Shown here piece after piece: positions 16,554 to 25,506 of a stretch of 64,000 bases of DNA. The position numbers and the translations under genes were made by a program. Location of the stretch: positions 1-64,000 of the forward strand of contig NZ_JAPNLJ010000032.1 of assembly GCF_026627445.1 (NCBI RefSeq), given 5' to 3'. The notes under the pieces were generated by a model. That model had not been told where the DNA came from, did no database searches, and saw only the letters and a program-made list of their open reading frames with translations. Position 1 is the stretch's first letter. The number at the start of each line of letters is the position of its first letter. The stretch comes from Streptomyces sp. H27-H1 (GTDB lineage: Bacteria; Actinomycetota; Actinomycetes; Streptomycetales; Streptomycetaceae).

Positions 16554-16922
16554 TCAGACGGGGCTGCTGCCGAAGGGGCCTGCGGTCCCGTAGTAGGTGC
16601 CCAGCTCCTGGTGGTAGCCCGGGTCGCCGAGATGCTTGTCACGTTGGAACTCGGGAGCGTTCTTGATCTGCTCCTTGGTCCGGTCGACGTAGATCTTCTG
16701 GTCCTCCGGGTCGATCCGAGTCACCGCGCCGGCCGGGAGGAGGACCTCCTTGCCGAAGATCCAGACCCCGGTGTCCACGACCAGATAGGCGTCACCGACC
16801 TCGTCGGAGTGCTTGTCGACCTTGCCGATACCTCCGTCGACCGCCTCGACCTTGTAGCCGGTCAGGTCGGTGCCCGCCAGGTGGCCCGAGGTGGACTTGT
16901 AACTCCACACATGCTCAGTCAC
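16554..16922 (-). CDS. PRC-barrel-like protein
   Basis: A 122-residue PRC-barrel-type protein: HVWSYKSTSGHLAGTDLTGY, then DGGIGKVDKHSDEVGDAYLV, WIFGKEVLLPAGAV and IYVDRTKEQIKNAPEFQRD. It is roughly 75 percent identical by eye to the protein at 56201-56566 and less so to that at 15321-15671. The GTG start at 16922 is preceded by GAAGGAGTTGATTTCGC, a leader almost identical to that of the 56201 copy, which supports the start and indicates a shared origin that included the ribosome-binding region. It is followed by a very strong terminator. Confidence 0.8.
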   Translation of the reverse strand: MTEHVWSYKSTSGHLAGTDLTGYKVEAVDGGIGKVDKHSDEVGDAYLVVDTGVWIFGKEVLLPAGAVTRIDPEDQKIYVDRTKEQIKNAPEFQRDKHLGDPGYHQELGTYYGTAGPFGSSPV

Positions 16923-17441
16923 GCGAAATCAACTCCTTCGGTAAGCGGAGGACGGCGGACAACTCCCTGCCGTCCGTCCTTTTCCGATGTACTGCACGGC
17001 GGATGGTGCGTTCCGCCTGAACATCGCCTGCCCCGTCGTTCGGATCTCACGCCCCTGAATTCAGAAAGTGCATAACTGCCTCTGACCTGGCCTCATGTGA
17101 TGAACCCTCACATCGCCGCGGCTCAGGGTTGTTTACGCCGCAGCCGACGGGTCAGACGCGTAGATACCGGAAGCCCGCACCACCACATCACGGAGCGGGA
17201 CGCTTTCGGATCGGGCCGGCGCCGTGTGAGACCTCCCCAGGAGGCGCACGAGCAGCAGCCCGGACGCACGACGGGCTGCCGCCCGGATCCGCACGGCACC
17301 CGGTTGCCCCCACTCACCCTGAAGGGCGGGGCATTCGGCGAACTCCCGGCGACGACGCCTGCGCTGTCGTCCCCGGGCTCCGGACCCGGGCGGCGGCAGC
17401 CCCAGGATCTCCCCCGAGCCCGCCCCGAAGGGGCCTCGCCG
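16923..17441. other. Intergenic region with an orphan SigB-type promoter-like sequence
   Basis: No gene in this 519-bp stretch can be supported. On the plus strand GTTT at 17131, 14 bases, then GGGTCA from 17149 form a SigB-type promoter-like sequence, but the next genes downstream are on the minus strand. It could drive a small RNA or antisense transcript of the MscS gene, or be chance. Confidence 0.35.
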
Positions 17442-17481
17442 AGGGCGCGGGGCCGGCCACCATCCCCCGGCCCCGCGCCCT
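17442..17481 (-). terminator. Intrinsic terminator of the MscS-like gene
   Basis: Perfect 15-bp arms (AGGGCGCGGGGCCGG / CCGGCCCCGCGCCCT) with a 10-base loop, beginning seven bases after the stop codon. Confidence 0.8.
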
Positions 17482-17488
17482 GCTCCCG

Positions 17489-18547
17489 TCACTTCCGTCC
17501 AGGGCCCTCCGCTCCCGGTACCGGGTCCAGCAGGACGCGCGGCAGGGCGTCCGGGTGCTTCTCCGCGAGCCAGGCGACCAGCTGCTCCCGTAGGGCGCAG
17601 CGCACCGTCCAGAGGTCGTCGGCGTCCTTGGCCGTGACGATGGCCCGGACCACGATGGCGGAGGGCGTCGTCTCGGTGACGGCCACATCCCAGCCGCGCC
17701 CGTCCCATTCCGCGCAAGCGTGCAGGATCTCCTCGGCCTTGTCCCGGATGCGGTCGACGGGCGCACGGTGGTCGCAGTGGAGGAAGACCGTGCCGGTCAT
17801 CTGGATGCCGCCGCGCGACCAGTTCTCGAAGGGGCGGGTGGTGAAGTACGAGACGGGCATGGTGATGCGGCGCTCGTCCCAGGTGCGTACGGCGAGGAAG
17901 GTGAGGGTGATGTCCTCGACCACCCCCCACTCGCCCGCGACCACGACGGTGTCACCGATGCGCACCATGTCTCCGAAGGCGATCTGGAAGCCGGCGAAGA
18001 GGTTCCCGAGGGTGGACTGCGCGGCGATGCCGGCCACGATGCCGATGATCCCCGCGGAAGCGAGCACGGAGGTGCCGAGCGCGCGGAAGCTCGGGAAGGT
18101 GACGAGCATCGCGGCGATCGCGACGAGGGCCACGAGCACCGTCACCACCCGCATGATCAGGCTCACCTGGGTGCGGACCCGGCGCACCCGGGCCGGGTCG
18201 CGGGTACCGGTGGCATAGCGCGCGTACCCGGACTCCACGACGGCGGAGACCACGGCCACCAGGAGCCAGGAACCGGCGCCGATCAGGGCGAGTGAGAGGA
18301 TCCGCCCCACGACGGCCGCGTGGTCTTGCACCGGCGGCCATTCGATCTGGCGGTAGGAGCCCTTGAGCAGTGCGGCGAGCAGCACGATCCGCAGGGAGCT
18401 GCGGCATCGGCGCAACGAGTTCCACAAGGGTGTTTCGGGGTGGCGTGCGTCGGCTCGACGCAACAGCAGGTCGGCGGCCCACCCGGCCGCGAGGGTGAGC
18501 AGGATCGAGCCGCCCAGGACAGTCAGCACACGAAGAGCGTCGTTCAT
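17489..18547 (-). CDS. MscS-family mechanosensitive ion channel
   Basis: A 352-residue membrane protein. Segments at about residues 5-25, 80-105 and 130-160 are hydrophobic, followed by the pore helix TM3 and the beta domain with GIIGIVAGIAAQSTLGNLFA and AFGDMVRIGDTVVV, which is the MscS signature. The C-terminal cytoplasmic vestibule follows. The YFTTRPFENWSRGG segment fits the small-conductance channel group. Expected role is release of osmolytes on hypo-osmotic shock. It has its own terminator and lies 172 bp from the next gene, so it is probably monocistronic. Confidence 0.85.
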   Translation of the reverse strand: MNDALRVLTVLGGSILLTLAAGWAADLLLRRADARHPETPLWNSLRRCRSSLRIVLLAALLKGSYRQIEWPPVQDHAAVVGRILSLALIGAGSWLLVAVVSAVVESGYARYATGTRDPARVRRVRTQVSLIMRVVTVLVALVAIAAMLVTFPSFRALGTSVLASAGIIGIVAGIAAQSTLGNLFAGFQIAFGDMVRIGDTVVVAGEWGVVEDITLTFLAVRTWDERRITMPVSYFTTRPFENWSRGGIQMTGTVFLHCDHRAPVDRIRDKAEEILHACAEWDGRGWDVAVTETTPSAIVVRAIVTAKDADDLWTVRCALREQLVAWLAEKHPDALPRVLLDPVPGAEGPGRK

Positions 18548-18719
18548 ATCTCCTCAGTGAATGTAGGTGACATGGACGATCACGCCCCTGCCCCGTACGG
18601 AGGAGTTGACGCAGGACGGCTGGGACCGGCGCATGTCGCCGGCTCCTCCATCACCTTCGTCCCACGTCGAAGAACCACGTCACCCACGGACACGGCGCAG
18701 ACCTATGCGCCCGTTCCGG

Positions 18720-19106
18720 TCACCACCTGTCGGCTCGCACCTGCCCGTGCGGGTCGACGGTCAGCGTGACGCGCTCGGCTTCGCGCGTGACGGAAAGAGT
18801 GATCCAGACGATGGCCCACAGCCATGTGAAGACGGTCAGGATCGCGTGCAGAGCGTGATTCACGTCCTTGGGCCGGACCAGGACCAGCTGTCCGGGAGCA
18901 CCCGGCCCGCCCTTCCAGACGTGGCGTTCGTACTGCACGCCGGCCCAGTGCGAGATTGCCGCGCGCTCGCTCCCGCCCGGGGTGTTTTCGTTCAGCGGCT
19001 TACCGCGGCGGGTACTTGGGCCGGGTGCCACTGCGGGGCGCAGGCGGGCAGGGGGTTGTCCTTTCGTGCGCGTACCGTCACCGCGGGTGGGGCGGGCGGC
19101 CATCAC
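18720..19106 (-). CDS. Hypothetical single-TM protein
   Basis: About 128 residues; the conserved-looking part is the C-terminal half (HWAGVQYERHVWKGG, then ALHAILTVFTWLWAIVWITL as one TM segment, and the tail EAERVTLTVDPHGQVRADRW). The first 50 residues are basic and Pro-rich, and the start codon is uncertain. It lies ten bases after the polysaccharide deacetylase gene on the same strand and may be cotranscribed. No function is apparent. Confidence 0.5.
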   Translation of the reverse strand: MMAARPTRGDGTRTKGQPPARLRPAVAPGPSTRRGKPLNENTPGGSERAAISHWAGVQYERHVWKGGPGAPGQLVLVRPKDVNHALHAILTVFTWLWAIVWITLSVTREAERVTLTVDPHGQVRADRW

Positions 19107-19115
19107 GACGTTGCG

Positions 19116-19886
19116 TCAGTCGGTGGTGCGGACGGGAAAGGCGAAGGTGTATCCGTGCCCCGCGAACCAGGGCAGGAGCGTCCGCAGGGCTTCCACGGTC
19201 TCGCCGCGGTTTCCGCCTCCGTCGTGGAAGAGGACCGTCGGCTGGCTGGGCAGCGAGCCCTCGACACCGTTGATGATCGCCTGGGTGCCCGGACGGTTCC
19301 AGTCCTTGGGGTCGACGCTCCAGCCCAGCGGGCGCATGCCGTGCTGACCGGCGATCTGGCGGCTCGCCGGGGTGAAGGCTCCTCCGGGCGCCCTGTAGTA
19401 GTCGACCTTCGCGCCCGGGGCGGCCTGCTCGATCATCCGCTGTGCGTCGAGGATCTGCTGGGCCTGGTAGGCGACGGGCTTCTTGTCCATGGTCATGTCG
19501 TGGTCGACGGAGTGGTCGCAGAGCCGGTGTCCGCCGGCGACCACGTCTCGGACGAGCCCCGCGTACTTCTGGGCGTTCGTGCCGATCATGCAGAACGTCG
19601 CCTTGACTCCGTACGTCTTCAGGACGTCGAGGACCTGCGGGGTCCAGGTGGGGTCCGGGCCGTCGTCGATGGTGATGGCGACGCTGTGCGGTCCGCCCGC
19701 GGCAGTGCGGACGATGGAAAGCGGCATGGCCGCTCCGGCCTGACCCGCGCCGGGCGAAGCCGGCGGGACAGCGGCGGTCGCTGCCGAGGCTGCGCTCGCT
19801 CCGAGTGCCGAGGCGAGGACGAGTGCCCCTGCAGCGAGTGCGGCCGCGACCGTACGACGCCCGACCTGCCGGCTGGTGATGCTCAT
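19116..19886 (-). CDS. Secreted polysaccharide deacetylase (NodB/CE4)
   Basis: A 256-residue exported enzyme with a signal peptide of about 37 residues (RRTVAAALAAGALVLASALG, ASA cleavage region). The CE4 domain shows motif 1 TIDDGPD, motif 2 HSVDH with two metal ligands, motif 3 YYRAPGGAF, motif 4 GWSVDPKDW and motif 5 VLFHDGGG, so the catalytic set is complete. Expected activity is metal-dependent N- or O-deacetylation of chitin-like, xylan or peptidoglycan sugars outside the cell. The next gene on the strand is a small hypothetical membrane protein. Confidence 0.9.
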   Translation of the reverse strand: MSITSRQVGRRTVAAALAAGALVLASALGASAASAATAAVPPASPGAGQAGAAMPLSIVRTAAGGPHSVAITIDDGPDPTWTPQVLDVLKTYGVKATFCMIGTNAQKYAGLVRDVVAGGHRLCDHSVDHDMTMDKKPVAYQAQQILDAQRMIEQAAPGAKVDYYRAPGGAFTPASRQIAGQHGMRPLGWSVDPKDWNRPGTQAIINGVEGSLPSQPTVLFHDGGGNRGETVEALRTLLPWFAGHGYTFAFPVRTTD

Positions 19887-20084
19887 GAAACCCGCTTCCG
19901 GTGGTGCTGAGCTGCTGCCCTTGCGAACCAGGGGCCGAGCTCAGAGTAGGAAGCAGGGGGTGAGCGGCCCATCCTCCCTTCGGCCAGTTCTCGCCATCGG
20001 CCGGAAAGACCACGCCCGTGACGGCGACCTGCGGCAACCCCTCTGCGACGTGCGGCTGAGGGGCCGCGTGGCGACGGAACCTGG

Positions 20085-20265
<181 letters not shown>

Positions 20266-20485
20266 GCGGGTGGAGTCTACGCATGCCGGCAGAGCCCCGG
20301 TAGGGGCTCAACCACCGCTCACCTGCGCCGTCTTCGAGGGGTGCGGACATGGTGCGGGCGGCCCGCTCGGGTGGCTCGCCGGGGTGCGCTCGCCCGGGTG
20401 TCGCTCTTGCGCCGGTCGCCGGGGGCGATGCGTTCGCCGTGGCCGGCCACCGGTATGACGACGGCCGCGAAGATGACCACCGCGG

Positions 20486-21691
20486 TCAGCCGCCGGAGAG
20501 CCGGTAGGCGTCCCGGGCCAGGGTCAGTGCGATCAGGTCCCGGGGTCGTGACAGGGATTTCGACGTCAGGTGCTCGAGTCGGCGCAGGCGGTTGAAGACC
20601 GTGTTGCGGTGGCAGTACAGGCGGCTTGCCGCCCGGCCCGCCGAGCCTTCCGCCGCCAGCCAGGCGTCCAGGGTCTCCAGCAGCATCGCCCGGTCCGCCG
20701 GGTCCAGGTCCAGCAGGGGGCCCAGTACCGCGATGACCAGCTCGGCCGAGAGCTCGGGCTGGCGGACCACCAGGGCCGTGGGCAGCCGGTCGGTCAGCTG
20801 CACCAGCGTTCGTTCCTCCTGCCCGCAGGTCCGCAGCGCCGTCTCCGCCAGCCGTCGGGCCCGGCCCAGTTCCGCCAGGCCGCCCACGACCGGGCTGATT
20901 CCGCCCGGCCCAGGACAGCGGTCGGCGAGCTCCGCCGCCAGGTCGGCTGGCGAGGCCTCGCCCAGGGCCACCACGGCGAGCTCCCGCTCCGTGCGCATCC
21001 GCCAGAACAGCCGCATCCCGCCCGCCGCCGCGACTCGGTGCACCGAGTCGCCCCGGTCCGCGGGCAGTACCACCACCGCGTACCGGCCCTGTTCCGGCAG
21101 GTCCAGGGCGAGCGCCGCCTGGGCCGCCAGGGCCGGCGCGGTGTCCCCCTCCAGCAGGGCGTCCAGCAAGGCCTGTACCCGCTCGTCGCTGCGCCGCCGC
21201 ATCTCCAGTTCCGCGGTCCGGTACGCCTCGGCCGTAGCGGTCGCCTGCTGTTCGATCCCGGCCCACATGGCCCCGGCCGCGCGCGCCAGCACCGGCAGCG
21301 CCTCCGGTTCCTGCTCGGTGACGATGTCCAGCAGGGCGTCCCAGGTGAGGCGGCCGGCCCTGCGGTACGCGTAGAGCAGCAGCTCGAGGGGCAGCCCCTG
21401 CTCGGCGCGCCGCCGTCCCAGCTCCTCGGCGTACTCGAGGTCCTTGCGCGGGGCGGAGCGCCGTGCGGCGAAGGCCTCGATCCCGTAGTGCATGGCCTCG
21501 CTGACCTGCTGCCAGTGTTCGTCGCGCGGAACGGCCAGGTCGAACAGCGGCGAGTGCTTCGCCAGGTCCTCGATGAGCTGGTCGGTGAGTCCGGAGATGG
21601 TGCCGAGCAGTACGTCCGCCGCCGACAACAGCACCGACCACTCCTGTTCCGTGCGTGTTCTGCGTCCGCCCATGGCCGCTGAGAATGTCAT
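20486..21691 (-). CDS. PucR-family transcriptional regulator
   Basis: A 401-residue regulator. The N-terminal 150 residues are the RsbT co-antagonist-like helical domain seen in the Streptomyces PucR subgroup, followed by a GGDEF-like middle region (ADRGDSVHRVAAAGGMRLFW) and a C-terminal PucR HTH (GRAASRLYCHRNTVFNRLRR LEHLTSKSL). It is divergent from the Liv-type importer operon and the 168-bp gap holds two matching palindromes, so it is very likely the regulator of that importer. PucR-type proteins usually respond to purine breakdown or amino-acid availability. Confidence 0.85.
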   Translation of the reverse strand: MTFSAAMGGRRTRTEQEWSVLLSAADVLLGTISGLTDQLIEDLAKHSPLFDLAVPRDEHWQQVSEAMHYGIEAFAARRSAPRKDLEYAEELGRRRAEQGLPLELLLYAYRRAGRLTWDALLDIVTEQEPEALPVLARAAGAMWAGIEQQATATAEAYRTAELEMRRRSDERVQALLDALLEGDTAPALAAQAALALDLPEQGRYAVVVLPADRGDSVHRVAAAGGMRLFWRMRTERELAVVALGEASPADLAAELADRCPGPGGISPVVGGLAELGRARRLAETALRTCGQEERTLVQLTDRLPTALVVRQPELSAELVIAVLGPLLDLDPADRAMLLETLDAWLAAEGSAGRAASRLYCHRNTVFNRLRRLEHLTSKSLSRPRDLIALTLARDAYRLSGG

Positions 21692-21728
21692 CCGCTCCGG
21701 CCCCCGTCAGCGGCCCGCGCGTCAGGTC

Positions 21729-21834
21729 TGTGCGTTTGCACAACACAGTCCAGCCGTGGCTGGTCATCCGCATCGATTCGGGTTCCGGACGTGGACGCGC
21801 GCCCCGGCCCGGTGCTGGTCTGTGCGCCAGCACA
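21729..21834. promoter_or_regulatory. Pair of TGTGC-N4-GCACA palindromes
   Basis: GTCTGTGCGTTTGCACA at 21726-21742 and GTCTGTGCGCCAGCACA at 21818-21834 share the palindrome TGTGC-N4-GCACA and the preceding GTC. Their centres are 92 bp apart. They lie between the divergent PucR and livF genes, the position expected for operators of the PucR protein. The downstream copy ends 25 bp before the livF start, close to the ribosome-binding site. Confidence 0.55.
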
Positions 21835-21859
21835 AGGCCGCCCAGAGGAAGGAGAGGAC

Positions 21860-22657
21860 GTGGCTTCGCTACAAGTGCACGCGTTGTCCGTCGGCTACGG
21901 ACCGGTCCGGGCACTGCGTTCGGTGTCGCTCGAAGTGCCCGCCGGCGCGGTGGTCGTCGTACTCGGCGGGAACGGCGCCGGAAAGTCGACGCTGCTGCGT
22001 GCGGTGTCCCGGACGCTCGCGTTCCACCGGGGCGCGGTGACGGGCGGGACCATCAGTTTCGACGGCCGGCCGCTGGACGGGCTCGGCCCGGACCGGGTGG
22101 TCGCCGCCGGAGTGGTGCAAGTTCCCGAGGGGCGGCAGGTGTTCACGCGGATGACCGTCGCGGACAACCTGCGGGCCGGGGCCCTGGGACGCCGCACGGC
22201 GGCCCGCGCCGACGCGGCCCGGTCTCTCGCCCGGGTGCACGAGCTCTTCCCCGTACTGGCGCAGCGGGCGCGGCAGCGCGCCGGGCTGCTGTCCGGTGGC
22301 GAGCAGCAGATGCTCGCCCTGGGCCGGGCCCTGATGAGCCGGCCCCGCCTGCTGCTGCTCGACGAACCCACTCTCGGGCTCGCCCCCAAAATGGCCGCCA
22401 CCATCGCGGAGACCATCACCGAGATCAACGCCTCCGGCACCTCGGTCCTGCTCGTGGAGCAGAACGCCGCCCTGGCGCTGCGCCTCTCCTCCCACGCCTA
22501 CGTCCTGGAGGTAGGCGAGGTGACCCTGGACGGCCCGGCCGCCGAGCTGGCCGCCTCTGACGAGGTCCGCCGCCGCTATCTCGGTATCACCGACGAGGCC
22601 GGGCCCGCTCCGGCCTCCGCCGGGGCCGGCCGGGAACTGCGCAGGTGGACCGCGTGA
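21860..22657 (+). CDS. livF: Branched-chain amino-acid-type ABC importer ATPase, LivF-like
   Basis: A 265-residue ATPase. Walker A is GGNGAGKST, the signature LSGGEQQML, Walker B LLLLDEPTLGL and the switch His is in LLVEQNA, all typical of LivF (TC 3.A.1.4). The GTG at 21860 is chosen because GAAGGAGAGG lies just upstream. It is the first gene of livF-livG-livH-livM-livK and its stop overlaps the livG start. Substrates of this family are leucine, isoleucine and valine, but urea and amides are alternatives. Its expression is probably controlled by the divergent PucR. Confidence 0.9.
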   Translation: MASLQVHALSVGYGPVRALRSVSLEVPAGAVVVVLGGNGAGKSTLLRAVSRTLAFHRGAVTGGTISFDGRPLDGLGPDRVVAAGVVQVPEGRQVFTRMTVADNLRAGALGRRTAARADAARSLARVHELFPVLAQRARQRAGLLSGGEQQMLALGRALMSRPRLLLLDEPTLGLAPKMAATIAETITEINASGTSVLLVEQNAALALRLSSHAYVLEVGEVTLDGPAAELAASDEVRRRYLGITDEAGPAPASAGAGRELRRWTA

Positions 22658-23448
22658 GCGCGCCCTGGTCGCCTCCCCCGCCGCTGACCGTCACCGACGT
22701 CACCGTCCGCTTCGCGGGCCTGACCGCCCTCGACCGTGTCTCCTTCACCGTGGATCCCGGCAGCGTCCACGCCGTCATCGGACCCAACGGGGCGGGCAAG
22801 TCGACCTGCTTCAACGTGCTTTCCGGGGTGTACCGGGCCTCCGGCGGCAGCGTGCGGTTCGGCGCCGGCGAGCTCACCGGCCTCGCCCCGCACGCCGTCG
22901 CGAGCCTCGGTATCGCCCGCACCTTCCAGAACCTGGCGCTGTCCCCGCACACCACCGTCGCCGAGAGCCTCCTCCTGGGCCGCCACCGGCTGATGCGGTC
23001 CGGGTTCCTGGCGGCCGGACTGCGGCTGCCCGCCGCCGCCCGTGAGGACCGGCTCCATCGCGAACGGGTGCGGGAGATCGCCGAGTTCGTCGGTCTGGAG
23101 GGTGATCTCGGGGCGCCCACGGGCTCGCTCCCCTACGGAAAGCAGAAACTCGTCGAGCTGGCCAGGGCGTTGTGCATGGAGCCCAGGCTGCTGCTGCTCG
23201 ACGAGCCCGTCGCCGGAATGACCGCGGACGAGCGGCAGCGTACGGCCGCCGTCATCGCGGGTGTACGGGACGGCCTCGGCATCTCGATCGTGCTGGTCGA
23301 ACACGACATGGGGGTGGTGATGCGGCTCGCGGACGCGGTGACCGTACTCGACTTCGGCAGGCGCATCGGCGGTGGGACTCCCGCGCAGGTGCAGAACGAT
23401 CCCGCGGTGGTCCGCGCGTACCTCGGAGAGGAGGACCCGGCAGCGTGA
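22654..23448 (+). CDS. livG: Branched-chain amino-acid-type ABC importer ATPase, LivG-like
   Basis: A 264-residue ATPase: Walker A GPNGAGKST, Q loop region ARTFQNLAL, a signature SLPYGKQKLVELARAL (PYGKQ in place of SGGQ, normal for LivG), Walker B LLLLDEPVAGM and switch His in LVEHDM. The GTG start at 22654 overlaps the livF stop as GTGA; an in-frame GTG nine bases upstream is possible. It forms the second cytoplasmic subunit, paired with LivF. Confidence 0.9.
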   Translation: MSAPWSPPPPLTVTDVTVRFAGLTALDRVSFTVDPGSVHAVIGPNGAGKSTCFNVLSGVYRASGGSVRFGAGELTGLAPHAVASLGIARTFQNLALSPHTTVAESLLLGRHRLMRSGFLAAGLRLPAAAREDRLHRERVREIAEFVGLEGDLGAPTGSLPYGKQKLVELARALCMEPRLLLLDEPVAGMTADERQRTAAVIAGVRDGLGISIVLVEHDMGVVMRLADAVTVLDFGRRIGGGTPAQVQNDPAVVRAYLGEEDPAA

Positions 23449-24335
23449 GCACCTTCCTCGAACTGCTTCTCGGCGGAATCTCCATGGGATCCGTCTACGC
23501 CCTGATCGCCCTCGGCTTCGTGATCATCTTCAAGGCCACCGAGGTGGTCAACTTCGCCCATGCCTCCCTGCTGCTGGCGGGCGGGTACGTCACCGCGACC
23601 CTGCACGAGGAAATCGGCTTCTGGGCCGCCCTCCTGGTGGGCACCCTCGCCGCCGCCTCGGTCGGGGCGGCGATCGAGTTCCTGGTGATGAGGCGCTACC
23701 GGGGCCAGGACCAGAGCGTGCTGGCCATCGTCACCATCGGTGTCGACATCCTCCTCATCACCGACCTCACCCGGCGGATCGGTACCGACGTGCTCCCGCT
23801 CGGCGACCCGTGGGGCGACCGTGTCGTCCACTTCGGGCCGGTCACGCTGGCGCAGACCCGGATCGCCGCCATCCTCGCCGCCGGACTGCTGATCACCGTC
23901 TTCCTGCTCGTGTTCCGCCACACCTCCTGGGGCGTGGCCATGCGCGCGGCGGCCGAAAAGCCGGAGACCGCCGCGCTGATGGGCGTACGTCTGGGCCGGG
24001 TGTCGATTGCCGCCTGGGCGGTGGCCGGGGCACTGGCCGCCGTTGCCGCGCTCTTCCTGACCGTCTTCCCGACGCCCGGACTGGAGCGGGCCACCTCGCT
24101 GGCGGCCCTCAAGGCCTTTCCGGCCGCGATCCTCGGCGGCCTCGACTCCACCACCGGCGCTCTGGCCGGGGGCCTGATCGTCGGAGTCACGGAGGCTCTG
24201 GCCACCGGCTACCAAGGGCAGTTGACCTTCCTCGGCCGCGGCATCGGCGACCTCGCACCGTACCTGGTGATGGTCGGGGTCCTGCTGATCCGCCCTGCCG
24301 GACTCTTCGGCACGAAGGAGCTCGCCCGTGTCTGA
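23445..24335 (+). CDS. livH: Branched-chain amino-acid-type ABC importer permease, LivH-like
   Basis: A 296-residue permease with about eight hydrophobic segments, and the LivH-type motifs GGISMGSVYALIALGFVIIF at the N terminus, FRHTSWGVAMRAAAEKPETA and AILGGLDSTTGALAGGLIVG. The GTG start at 23445 overlaps the livG stop by four bases. It forms the membrane channel with LivM. Confidence 0.9.
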   Translation: MSTFLELLLGGISMGSVYALIALGFVIIFKATEVVNFAHASLLLAGGYVTATLHEEIGFWAALLVGTLAAASVGAAIEFLVMRRYRGQDQSVLAIVTIGVDILLITDLTRRIGTDVLPLGDPWGDRVVHFGPVTLAQTRIAAILAAGLLITVFLLVFRHTSWGVAMRAAAEKPETAALMGVRLGRVSIAAWAVAGALAAVAALFLTVFPTPGLERATSLAALKAFPAAILGGLDSTTGALAGGLIVGVTEALATGYQGQLTFLGRGIGDLAPYLVMVGVLLIRPAGLFGTKELARV

Positions 24336-25506
24336 CACCCGCAGCCCCGCGGACCACGCCGAGTCCCCCTCCCCCTCCCCCTCTCCCTCCCCCGGCCGCG
24401 CGCCCGTTGCCACGGCCACCGCCGGAAACCTTCGGCGCCGGCTCGGCGCCCGGAGCGTGTGGGCGGCGGCCGCGGGTTTGGTGCTCCTCGCGCTGCCGTT
24501 CTACCTCGACCGGTTCTGGCTGCAGGCCGGACTGTTCGCCATGGCCGCCGCCATCGGGGCCATCGGGCTCAACCTGCTCACCGGGGCCACCGGTCAGCTG
24601 TCCATGGGCCATGCCTTCTTCCTCGCCGTGGGCGCGTACGGGTACTGCGCGCTCGCCGGGGACGGCAGCACGGCGGGGGGCCACACACTGGTCGGGCTCG
24701 GGCTGCCGAGCTGGCTCGCCGCGATCCTCGCCGTCGCCCTCGCCGGGGTGGCGGGCGGGCTCTTCAGCCCCATCGCGGGCCGGCTGCGCGGCGCGTACCT
24801 GGGCATCGCCACCCTCGCGCTGATCTTCATCGGACAGCACGTGCTCTTCAACGCCACCAGCGTCACCGGCGGATTCAACGGCCGCGCCGTGGAGCCGCTG
24901 TCCCTCTTCGGGTTCGACTTCGACGACACCGAGACCGTCATCGCGGCCGTCCCCTTCCAGTCCGCCGAGAAGCTCTGGTACGTCTCGCTCGCCGCGCTCC
25001 TGTGCGGCGCCCTGTTCGCCCGCGGGGTGCTGCGGGGCCGGCCCGGCAGGGCCATGAACGCCCTGCGCGACCACAGCATCGCCGCGGGAGTGATGGGCGT
25101 GCCGGTGGCCCGCTACCGGGCGTCCGTCTTCGTCCTGTCGTCCATGTACGCGGGGCTCGCCGGCGTACTGCTCGCGCTCATCTTCCAGCGCACCGTGCCC
25201 GACTACTTCGGCATGGTCCTGTCCCTCGAGTACCTCGCCATGATCGTGATCGGCGGCCTGGGCACGGTGGCGGGCGCCGTTGTCGGCGCCGCCTTCGTCT
25301 CCCTGCTGCCCCAACTCCTCACCCGGTACAGCGACGCCCTCCCCCTGGTGTCCGCCCCCGGGACCGGCGGGGTCTCCCCGGGCGAGGTCTCCCGCTACCT
25401 CTACGGGGCGGCCGTCGTCGCAGCAGTCCTGTTCCTCCCCGGCGGCCTCGCCGGCATCACCCGGATCGTCCGGACCCGCACCACACCCACGAAGGAGCGA
25501 ACGTGA
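24328..25506 (+). CDS. livM: Branched-chain amino-acid-type ABC importer permease, LivM-like
   Basis: A 392-residue permease. After a hydrophilic N-terminal tail with a (SerPro) repeat come about nine TM segments and the LivM signatures GLNLLTGATGQLSMGHAFF, AGRLRGAYLGIATLAL and LGTVAGAVVGAAFVSLLPQL. The GTG start lies eight bases inside the livH reading frame, so livH and livM are translationally coupled. The (CCCCCT) run in the DNA encodes the Ser-Pro repeat. Confidence 0.9.
   Translation: MSDTRSPADHAESPSPSPSPSPGRAPVATATAGNLRRRLGARSVWAAAAGLVLLALPFYLDRFWLQAGLFAMAAAIGAIGLNLLTGATGQLSMGHAFFLAVGAYGYCALAGDGSTAGGHTLVGLGLPSWLAAILAVALAGVAGGLFSPIAGRLRGAYLGIATLALIFIGQHVLFNATSVTGGFNGRAVEPLSLFGFDFDDTETVIAAVPFQSAEKLWYVSLAALLCGALFARGVLRGRPGRAMNALRDHSIAAGVMGVPVARYRASVFVLSSMYAGLAGVLLALIFQRTVPDYFGMVLSLEYLAMIVIGGLGTVAGAVVGAAFVSLLPQLLTRYSDALPLVSAPGTGGVSPGEVSRYLYGAAVVAAVLFLPGGLAGITRIVRTRTTPTKERT

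Noticed and set aside
20280..20485. Short minus-strand frame with a hydrophobic start (VVIFAAVVIPVAGHG)
   Set aside because: Too short and too Arg-rich after the first 15 residues; no Shine-Dalgarno.
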